Shown here piece after piece: positions 26,069 to 33,070 of a stretch of DNA of 64,000 nucleotides. Source of the stretch: Candidatus Hinthialibacter antarcticus (lineage in GTDB: Bacteria > Hinthialibacterota > Hinthialibacteria > Hinthialibacterales > Hinthialibacteraceae). The stretch is taken from contig JAVCCE010000058.1 in assembly GCA_030765645.1 (NCBI GenBank), positions 1-64,000 on the forward strand. Direction: 5' to 3'. The notes beneath the pieces were generated by a model that ran no database searches, had not been told where the DNA came from, and was given only the letters and a program-made list of their open reading frames with translations. Position numbers and translations under genes: made by a program. Each line of letters starts with the position of its first letter. Positions within the stretch are counted from its first letter, which is position 1.

Positions 26069-27112
26069 ATGATGAGAAGAATTCTTGCTGTAGGTTTGTT
26101 TTGCTGTTTGGCGGTTTCGGGATTCAGCCAGGATATTGTCGAAGAATTTTTTACAGGGCAAGGCGGAAATTCGCCAATTTCGCTCAACGGCGGACAAAAG
26201 TGCGGGCAGCGTTTTACCGCAACCCAGCCGTTTGAAGGCATCGAAGTCAACGGGCCTACCTGGAGCGTCAGCGGCGAAAAGGGCCTGACCATCCGTTTAT
26301 ATGAATGGGCGGGCAGCTATGACGCCACCGTTGCGCAGGCGCCGATCAAAGTGAGCATTCTGGTTGATCTCGCCGACGGCGGCTGGTTCCCGGCCTATGC
26401 AGGTTCTGAGTTACCGGCGGGCGAATATTTTTGGGAAGCCTCCGAGCCGACCAACTCGAACCCTGAAGCGGTTGATCCCTATCAGATCGGCTGCTGGTTG
26501 TGGAACGAAAGCCGCTACGAAGGCGGCGAAGCCTACTTCAACGGCAAACCCTACGACAACGTGGCTGTCACATGGCTGAGTTGGTACGGCGACGGTCAAG
26601 CGGGCGCTTGGACGCCTTTCTCCGTGCCCGATACAGAAGTTGCTACGCTCGCGCAGAGTTTTACCGTCCCGTGGAACTTCCAGGGCGTCGCACTCAACAG
26701 CCCAACCTGGAACGGAAGCGGCGCGGGGATGCGCTTGTCGCTCTATGTCTGGGATACGGATTATCAAACCACCATCGCGTCTACCCCCATCGGTCAAACC
26801 GTGATCGAAAACCACTCGGATAATTCCCGCGCGGAAATGGTTTTAGAAAACCCCGCGCCGGATGGAAAGTATCTGGTGGTAACCGATATGCCTGAGCGAG
26901 GAACGGGAAACATCGGCCATTGGGGCTGGATGGATTCCAGTTGGTGGGATGATGACAATGTTGCGTATTCTGACGGGGTTGAGATCGAGGGCTTCGCGGG
27001 CTTTGACTTATACATCGGTGAAATTTCGTCGGAACCCATCGGCAAAGATTTTGCTTCGCGTTCCGTCACGGGCGTTGCGACCCAGGTTTCTACATGGTCG
27101 CTTCACAAATAA
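26069..27112 (+). CDS. Secreted protein with two tandem beta-sandwich domains, unknown function
   Basis: A 347-residue protein with signal peptide (RRILAVGLFCCLAVSGFSQ). I do not recognise the family. The body is an internal duplication: FTATQPFEGIEVNGPTW...LTIRLYEWAGSYDATVAQAPI (about 49-95) recurs as FTVPWNFQGVALNSPTW...MRLSLYVWDTDYQTTIASTPI (about 198-240), each followed by LxPAGEYFW- or APDGKYLVV-type strands. This looks like two jelly-roll domains of roughly 150 residues, as in carbohydrate-binding modules. AGGAGG is placed 7 bases before the ATG. It follows the pseudopilin by 42 bases and ends at a strong terminator. Confidence 0.6.
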   Translation: MMRRILAVGLFCCLAVSGFSQDIVEEFFTGQGGNSPISLNGGQKCGQRFTATQPFEGIEVNGPTWSVSGEKGLTIRLYEWAGSYDATVAQAPIKVSILVDLADGGWFPAYAGSELPAGEYFWEASEPTNSNPEAVDPYQIGCWLWNESRYEGGEAYFNGKPYDNVAVTWLSWYGDGQAGAWTPFSVPDTEVATLAQSFTVPWNFQGVALNSPTWNGSGAGMRLSLYVWDTDYQTTIASTPIGQTVIENHSDNSRAEMVLENPAPDGKYLVVTDMPERGTGNIGHWGWMDSSWWDDDNVAYSDGVEIEGFAGFDLYIGEISSEPIGKDFASRSVTGVATQVSTWSLHK

Positions 27113-27138
27113 AATAAATGAACCATGCTCGATAATTA

Positions 27139-27170
27139 CGGGGTGTTGATATCAACGCCCCGTTTTTTTT
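27139..27170 (+). terminator. Rho-independent terminator
   Basis: A near-perfect palindrome CGGGGTGTTGAT (27139-27150) / ATCAACGCCCCG (27151-27162) with one G-T pair, followed by eight T (27163-27170). It ends the pseudopilin/two-domain protein unit. Confidence 0.9.
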
Positions 27171-27215
27171 GATAGCTTCTGGAAGTAAACTCCGCGCCTT
27201 TTGGTGATTAATTTA

Positions 27216-27449
27216 GGTTCATCCGGTAATTGAGTATTTAGTATTGATGGATAGCCATAATTTTAGTTAGGAAAACGTATTCCGGCCTGTCAAAAATCGA
27301 CAAACCAAATTAGGCATGGATGCAACTCTGGAAGCGCCTGTGCAAAAGGGCCTGGAAGCCCGCACTGAAGCGAGCAGAGTTGTACCCATGCCGCATGCAG
27401 CGAAATCTCAATTCAATTTATAAAAAAGTACCCAGTATTCGGAAGAACC
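27216..27449 (+). mobile_element. MITE-like element, copy 1, with 8-bp target duplication
   Basis: A 234-bp element without a coding region. The left end GGTTCATCCGGTAA and right end TATTCGGAAGAACC form imperfect terminal inverted repeats. It is flanked on both sides by TTAATTTA (27208-27215 and 27450-27457), a perfect 8-bp direct repeat expected from transposition. The core contains a long inverted repeat, GGCATGGATGCAACTCTG (27313-27330) with CAGAGTTGTACCCATGCC (27375-27392). It lies between the 3' ends of two convergent genes. After it, at about 27477-27505, is a short palindrome-rich stretch (GCGAGCGTAGCGAAGCGATC) of a common REP type. Confidence 0.85.
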
Positions 27450-27574
27450 TTAATTTAGTTTGATAATTCAGGTTGTGTCATCGCGAGCGTAGCGAAGCGA
27501 TCTCGTTTTCAACTATTAGATTTGGTGTCCGCAGCGGTTTCAATCACCAGAGGCAATCGCCAAACGCCCGCGCG

Positions 27575-28114
27575 TTAATACCGTTCGGGGTTCAATCCCG
27601 GCGCTGTTTCCAATAAGAGGTCGCCGTCGCTGATTAAGCCATTCGACGCTGCGTATGTTACAAACTTAGTTGAGTTGGGGTAGGCGCCAAACGAGAGCGT
27701 GTCGTCTTCCATGTCGGGGCCAAGGCTGGCGAGCGCATAATTTTTGCCTGCGCCTTTTTCCGCCCGGTTGGCTTCGACAAATTCGTAGTAGGGGTGTCCA
27801 TTCACAAACAAGTCGCGCTGCTTCGGCTGAAATATGTCGATGGGAATCGTAGAGAGGTAGGCGATGGGCGTCGTGAAGCGTCGCCATGCTGCATACCACC
27901 CGCCGTCCGCCCACGCGTCGGGCAGACTGCCGCCGGTGTCGAGGCGGTACATTTCAAATGCGGTTTTGCTGGTGTTAAACTCCGACTGGACGCTGCCGAT
28001 TTTTGCCCGGATTTGCGCGTTTAAAAAATTAGGGACGGCAATCGCCGCCAGAATTCCGATGATGGCGACGACGATTAGCAATTCAATTAGCGTGAAGCCT
28101 GTTTTGTTTCTCAT
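27575..28114 (-). CDS. Pseudopilin (prepilin-type N-terminal methylation domain)
   Basis: A 179-residue protein starting MRNKTGFTLIELLIVVAIIGIL, a complete class III leader, then AAIAVPNFLNAQIRAKIGSVQSE. The helix is almost identical to that of the pseudopilin at 25403, but the globular domains differ: here WADGGWYAAWRRFTTPIAYLSTIP and NYALASLGPDMEDDT...ASNGLISDGDLLLE. It shares the GPD / SNGL / GD signature. GGGAGA lies before the ATG. It is divergent from the secreted toroid protein at 28226, with a 111-base shared promoter region. It probably exports to the surface by a type II-like system encoded elsewhere. Confidence 0.9.
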   Translation of the reverse strand: MRNKTGFTLIELLIVVAIIGILAAIAVPNFLNAQIRAKIGSVQSEFNTSKTAFEMYRLDTGGSLPDAWADGGWYAAWRRFTTPIAYLSTIPIDIFQPKQRDLFVNGHPYYEFVEANRAEKGAGKNYALASLGPDMEDDTLSFGAYPNSTKFVTYAASNGLISDGDLLLETAPGLNPERY

Positions 28115-28225
28115 GTCCGATCTCCCATAGCAATTTAACGTGAGTGTAGTAGTTTAGAGAATACGCAAGAATTAGTCGAATTGTATTATCAATACATTAT
28201 GCACACAAATCGTTAGAGGCGAAAC

Positions 28226-29707
28226 ATGAAACGACATTTCTTTTATTCGGTCATCTTTTCTTTATTCACGATCAGTGCGGTATTTTCTGTTGCCGCTCCA
28301 GACAATCTGTTGCGTGGGCGCATGAACACGCCGCTGCTTAAGGCGGAAGGCGCGATGACAGGCGAAGGCGTTTGTTGGCACGCGGCCTATGACGCAGGCG
28401 AGTTTCTTGAGGGATATCGGGAAACCCATGACGTTGAGTATCTCGACGCGGCGGCGAAATATTTTGACGCGCTCATCGCGAAACTTCACGAATCGTCCGA
28501 CGGATACAAGGGTTGGGTCGGCCCTTATATTTATGATAAAAACTTCATCGGCGACGTCCACATCGGCGACGCGATTCTCATTAACCCCATGCTGGAATTT
28601 AGCGAAACGGTGTTGAAAAATTCTGATGCCGCCGTCGTTCAAAAATACCAATCAAAAGCGAATGAGTACCTGCATCTCGCCAAAAAACACTTGATCGAAA
28701 AGTGGGACGCGCGCGGGACTTGGCGCGAAGACGGCCCCTACGGCGTCTATGTTTCGTGGGACCAATTTATGACGCCCGACAACCTGACCGAATGGCGCAA
28801 CCTGAACGTCGATAAATCCACGCTCACGCTGCCCTTCAATAAACAAAACTCAATGGGCATCGCCTGCCTGCGCATCTATCGCATCACTGGCGATGAAGCG
28901 TATCGCGAAAAGGCGCTCAAGATTTTTAATTACATGAAAAGCCGAATGTGTCTTTTCGAAGACCACTACGTCTGGAACTATTGGGAACCCTTCGGCGAAT
29001 GGGACATCGAAGAATTGAAATGGAGCAAACTGCGCCATTGGGTCAACGTGCATCCATATCGTAATTATCAATCAGGCGAAATTCACGAAATCGCCGAGGC
29101 CTATCATTCGGGGCTGACATTCACGCAAGAAGACATTCAGCGCATCATTAATACCAACTTGAAAATCATGTGGAACGGCGACAAAGAAAATCCGCAATGG
29201 CGAAATTCCAACTACGCCGTTCAGATGGCGGCGCTAGGCGACATCCCCATCAAAAAAGCGCCGGGCGGCCATTTTGAAAACCTCGCCGGGGCCTTATGGA
29301 CCGGCTTGTTTGATTTTGATGCGGCTGTGCGCGAACTCGCGGGCGCTAAGATTTCAACGCCGCCGAGTTTTGAGAGAAAACACGCCGACCTGCCAGTGAC
29401 GGAATTGCAGCGCCCGTTTCATAGCAACCAGTATTTCATCATGGCAGCGGCGATGCCCGCTGTCGTTGCTGACGGCCAAACCACAAACATCACCTGCCAA
29501 ATCCGCGTTGCAGGAAAAGTGAAAATTGAATTGCGCTCATCGGATGGAAAAAAAGTCGTGCAATCATTGCGTGAGGCGCCGGAGAAAAATGACGGCGCCG
29601 CGGCCTTAATTTTCCCCTGGAAGATTAGCGATGTCGCTGCGGGCGATTACCGTATTCGATGGACGATGAACGGAGACTATCGCGAGTTTCCTGTTACGGT
29701 TCAATAA
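28226..29707 (+). CDS. Secreted (alpha/alpha)-toroid protein, possible glycosidase or lyase
   Basis: A 493-residue protein with Sec signal (FFYSVIFSLFTISAVFSVAA). Repeated helix-turn units with aromatic/acidic turns (HDVEYLDAAAKYFDALI, YQSKANEYLHLAKKHLIEKWDARGTWRED, CLRIYRITGDEAYREKALKIFNYMKSR) indicate an (alpha/alpha) toroid as found in glucuronyl hydrolases, alginate lyases and C5-epimerases. Residues 400-493 form a beta-sandwich (QIRVAGKVKIELRSSDGKKV). I cannot assign the family or catalytic residues. GAGGCG stands before the ATG. Position and signal peptide suggest a part in breakdown of the same polysaccharide. Confidence 0.6.
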   Translation: MKRHFFYSVIFSLFTISAVFSVAAPDNLLRGRMNTPLLKAEGAMTGEGVCWHAAYDAGEFLEGYRETHDVEYLDAAAKYFDALIAKLHESSDGYKGWVGPYIYDKNFIGDVHIGDAILINPMLEFSETVLKNSDAAVVQKYQSKANEYLHLAKKHLIEKWDARGTWREDGPYGVYVSWDQFMTPDNLTEWRNLNVDKSTLTLPFNKQNSMGIACLRIYRITGDEAYREKALKIFNYMKSRMCLFEDHYVWNYWEPFGEWDIEELKWSKLRHWVNVHPYRNYQSGEIHEIAEAYHSGLTFTQEDIQRIINTNLKIMWNGDKENPQWRNSNYAVQMAALGDIPIKKAPGGHFENLAGALWTGLFDFDAAVRELAGAKISTPPSFERKHADLPVTELQRPFHSNQYFIMAAAMPAVVADGQTTNITCQIRVAGKVKIELRSSDGKKVVQSLREAPEKNDGAAALIFPWKISDVAAGDYRIRWTMNGDYREFPVTVQ

Positions 29708-29820
29708 AACGATTCAATAAATACGTTCCATGCGCTTTTAAAAATGGGCGTTCATCCTGTATGATTTGTGGTGATTGTTTATCGCATCTTTGAAAATTCA
29801 ACTGTAGGCGCAATCATCTA

Positions 29821-31917
29821 ATGAATTTAGTTATTCATCTGTTTACATACTGGCTGCATTGTTTGAGTTTGCAATCCACGCGCTGTGTCCTCGCGGTGGT
29901 TTTCTTGTCGCTTGCGTTGGCGTCCGCTGTGGCGCATGACGACCCCGACGCGGGCGTCCCATCGATGAAAGCCCACAAGACGACGGAAGAGATACGCGTC
30001 GACGGCATTCTCGACGAACCTTTCTGGCAGGAGTGCGAAACCTCCGGCGACTTTGTTGATATCCGCACCCAAGACGTAGCCGACCAGCAAACCATCGTTC
30101 GCGTTGCGTATACCAAAACCCATCTCTATATATCCTGTGTGTGTCTCGACAACGATATGAGCGAGTTGCACGCCACCGAACGCCGTGAAGACCGCGCGTT
30201 TAGCGGCGATGATTTTGTCGAAGTCCACATCGACCCCATGCACAGCCATCGCGCAAAATACGCGTTCTTTACCAACCCGCTGGGGACGCCCTATGACGCC
30301 AACGAAGGCCCTTCCGGTCAATTCAATATCGGCTGGACGGCGGAATGGGAACTCGAAGCCAAGATTGAAGAAGACCGCTGGACGTTTGAAATGAGCATCC
30401 CGCTGTCGGTGATGAATTTTTCTCAAGCCGACGGTCAAACCTGGGGGCTGAATTTCACCCGCGTCTTGCGCAGCAGCGATGTCACCAGCTTTTGGAGTTA
30501 TAACCCAACCGATTATTTTAAGCCGCGCCACTTCGGCCATCTGGAAAATTTAGACCTCGCCGACAGCGAGTTTGACCGCAATCTCGAAATCACGCCGTAT
30601 GTCAGTACGCAGACGGATATCAACGGAGAAACCAGCACCTTGTTTCAATCCGGCATTGATGTGAGTTTTCGCTTGACGCCGTCGATCACCAGCGCTTGGA
30701 CGCTGAACCCGGACTTCGGGCAAATTGAGGCGGACGCCGACACCATCGAGTTGCGCGACACCGAGCGCTTTCTCCCTGAAAAACGCTTGTTCTTTCGTGA
30801 AGGCGAAGAACTGTTGAAGATGCGCAAACAGTTGTACTACAGTCGGCGCTTCACCGATATTGAAGCGGGCGGAAAAGTCAGCGGCGAGTGGAACGACTAC
30901 AAGTTTTATTTTTTAGACATCCAGGGCGACGTGGTGCATGACGGCTCCTATCATGGAAATTCCAGCGTGTTTCGCGCCATACAAAACATCGGCGAGCGAT
31001 CCACCATCGGTTATTACGCCAATGCGTCAGAGTTTGACGAAGGCCACTCTCGCGTGGGCGGCGCCGACGGCATCCTTTTTCTGCATGATGATTGGCAATT
31101 GCGTTTTCAGGCCGCCGTCGCGGATGAAGAATTGCAAGACCGTCAAGCGGGGATCGAAAAAGACAGCATCGACTATCTCGGCTATTCGTCTCTTCAATTC
31201 GAACGCTACCCCTGGGATATCGACATTGGATATGATGTTGTGAGTAAAGAGTTTAATCCGGTGTTGGGTTATATTCCCCGTCAGGATATTTATGGCCCCG
31301 TCGCGGCAATCGAATACCGCCATGAGTCTGACGAAAAATGGTATAAAGAATTATCAGTATACGCCGATTCGCAGTTGTATGAAAACGAAGACGGTCAAAC
31401 CATCCTGCGCGACTTTGCGTTGCAATCCTCCGTGGTCTTCCCAAATGATTTTGGGCTGCGCGCTGGACAATCCATTGACTATCACCACCCCTACGACAAC
31501 ACGCGCACTCGCGCGGGGTTCTCGCTCTTTAGTTCAGATTTTTGGAAGCGCATCGACGTATTGTGGGGCGGCGGCGAATTTGAAGAGACGGACTATAACG
31601 AATTGACGTTAGAGAAAAACTTCAAGCCTTTCGAACGCTGGCCGATTCGCTACGAGTTTACCATTCGCTTAGAAGACGACCCGCTCACAGGCGAAGAAAC
31701 CGTCTGGCTCAACCGCATCGTGTTTGATTATTATTTCACCGACGAGATGTGGATCAAATCGTCGCTGCAACACCGCAACAATAGCGTCGGCAACATCAGC
31801 GTGATCTACGGTTGGGAGTTCGTCCACAACGCCCATTGGTACTTGGTGTTCAATAGCGTCAAAGATGAATTTGACACCGACAACAGCGTGTTTACCAAAC
31901 TGACGTATACGTTTTGA
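29821..31917 (+). CDS. Outer-membrane CBM9-like/DUF5916 protein
   Basis: A 698-residue exported protein. After the signal peptide comes a CBM9-like domain (about 55-240): IRVDGILDEPFWQECE, LYISCVCLDNDM, FSGDDFVEVHIDP and FEMSIPLSVMNFS are its usual strands. The remainder follows DUF5916: ITPYVSTQTDIN, TLNPDFGQIEADADTIELRDTERFLPEKRLFFREG, then alternating amphipathic strands to a terminal aromatic (LTYTF), as in outer-membrane beta-barrels. DUF5916 proteins often accompany polysaccharide-degrading genes and are thought to bind or pass carbohydrate; this is not established. The start ATG at 29821 has only a weak ribosome site. Confidence 0.8.
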   Translation: MNLVIHLFTYWLHCLSLQSTRCVLAVVFLSLALASAVAHDDPDAGVPSMKAHKTTEEIRVDGILDEPFWQECETSGDFVDIRTQDVADQQTIVRVAYTKTHLYISCVCLDNDMSELHATERREDRAFSGDDFVEVHIDPMHSHRAKYAFFTNPLGTPYDANEGPSGQFNIGWTAEWELEAKIEEDRWTFEMSIPLSVMNFSQADGQTWGLNFTRVLRSSDVTSFWSYNPTDYFKPRHFGHLENLDLADSEFDRNLEITPYVSTQTDINGETSTLFQSGIDVSFRLTPSITSAWTLNPDFGQIEADADTIELRDTERFLPEKRLFFREGEELLKMRKQLYYSRRFTDIEAGGKVSGEWNDYKFYFLDIQGDVVHDGSYHGNSSVFRAIQNIGERSTIGYYANASEFDEGHSRVGGADGILFLHDDWQLRFQAAVADEELQDRQAGIEKDSIDYLGYSSLQFERYPWDIDIGYDVVSKEFNPVLGYIPRQDIYGPVAAIEYRHESDEKWYKELSVYADSQLYENEDGQTILRDFALQSSVVFPNDFGLRAGQSIDYHHPYDNTRTRAGFSLFSSDFWKRIDVLWGGGEFEETDYNELTLEKNFKPFERWPIRYEFTIRLEDDPLTGEETVWLNRIVFDYYFTDEMWIKSSLQHRNNSVGNISVIYGWEFVHNAHWYLVFNSVKDEFDTDNSVFTKLTYTF

Positions 31918-32093
31918 CGCGCTGTTTCGTTAATGGCGGTGCTGGGGCCGAAGTTGCAGCCCACCTGCCAGCCGATTTCGCTATACCATTGGTTGGCTTT
32001 TTCTGGCGTCCATAGAGCGCTGTCCGCCAGTGCGCTTAGATTGATCCCCATAATTAAAAGTGCGGTCATTCCCATTGCGGCAAGTCGCTTCAT
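31918..32093 (-). pseudogene. N-terminal remnant of a secreted GH5-like glycosidase
   Basis: From the ATG at 32093 (AGGTG upstream) the frame reads a good signal peptide (MKRLAAMGMTALLIMGINLSALA) and then LWTPEKANQWYSEIGWQVGCNFGPSTAIN, the opening of a family of cellulase-like enzymes where GCNFxPSTAINQLEMWQ is strongly conserved. Right after AIN the similarity stops and the frame runs into the antisense of the DUF5916 gene's last codons. About 55 residues of a protein usually 350 or longer remain, so this is a deletion remnant whose 3' part was replaced at the DUF5916 stop codon. Confidence 0.6.
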
Positions 32094-32248
32094 TTTATTT
32101 CACCTGTTGAAGTTATTTTTTATTGCCAGGCATTATTCTCCGTTTTTTCGCAGAATGATACCCGGCAATTGATTTGAGGGTATTGAAAGCGTATCAATGG
32201 ATTTTTCCTTGCGTATAATAAAAGCACCTTGATGAACGGCGATTGGGT

Positions 32249-33070
32249 ATGAATGTTTTTGGCTTTAATGTATATGGCAGGCCCGTCGAAGACTGTTTTG
32301 ATTATGCGCTTCAGCATTCGATTCGCCACTTAGAAATTGATTTGAATGCCGCCCATTCTCAATTACACACATTCACGTTGCCCCGAATCGAGTTGCTCAA
32401 TCAATTTTCACAGCAAACCGGCATTCGCTATAGTTTTCACGCGGATGTGGATATGAACCTGGCGGGCAATTATTTTTTGCGCAAGCCGCATATTCAAGAC
32501 GCCAAGCAGTGTCTTGAGATCGCCCATCAAATCAACGCCGCTCACATCACCTGCCATCTCGGCCATTTCAGCGCGTTGAAGCCCTGGTCGTGGCGCCGCA
32601 AGCAGATGCTTGAGCAGGCCGCGCGCAGCATCGAAAAAATCTTGCGCGGCTTCGCGAATAGCTCCGTCGTCTTGGCCTTAGAAAACGCGCCTTCAATCTC
32701 CGGCGAGCGTGAAGTGCACCATCTTGGCGACTGCCTGGATGATTTCGAATATCTGTTCGGCGTGATTCAATCCGATCAAGTGGGCATGTGCTTAGACGTA
32801 GGCCACGCGAATACCAACGATGGCGTGTTGGCTTTTTTGAAACAGTTTGGCTCCCGCATCAGCGCCATTCATTTTCATGATAATAATGGAGAGAACGACG
32901 AGCATTTATGCGTATGCGACGGCAGCGTTCCGTGGTTGGATTTTGCGGTTGAATTCAAAAAGCAAAACCAGCAAACGCCGTGTATTTCTGAATGCTTTAA
33001 GGTGGAGCCTCATGTCGCCATCGGGCGCTTGAAGGCCATCTTCTCTGAAGCCGCTACGCCGAACCCGTGA
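32249..33070 (+). CDS. TIM-barrel sugar phosphate isomerase/epimerase family protein
   Basis: About 273 residues from the ATG at 32249; no signal peptide, so cytoplasmic. Xylose-isomerase-like/AP-endonuclease-2 barrel with likely metal ligands in order: YSFHADVDMNL, HITCHLGHF, LALENAPS, GMCLDVGHAN, AIHFHDNNGENDEH and CISECFKVE. The spread of His, Glu and Asp fits a divalent-metal enzyme of the isomerase/endonuclease IV superfamily. Substrate unknown. The 3' end overlaps the convergent sensor gene by 17 bases. A TTG six bases upstream is in frame but weaker. Confidence 0.75.
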   Translation: MNVFGFNVYGRPVEDCFDYALQHSIRHLEIDLNAAHSQLHTFTLPRIELLNQFSQQTGIRYSFHADVDMNLAGNYFLRKPHIQDAKQCLEIAHQINAAHITCHLGHFSALKPWSWRRKQMLEQAARSIEKILRGFANSSVVLALENAPSISGEREVHHLGDCLDDFEYLFGVIQSDQVGMCLDVGHANTNDGVLAFLKQFGSRISAIHFHDNNGENDEHLCVCDGSVPWLDFAVEFKKQNQQTPCISECFKVEPHVAIGRLKAIFSEAATPNP

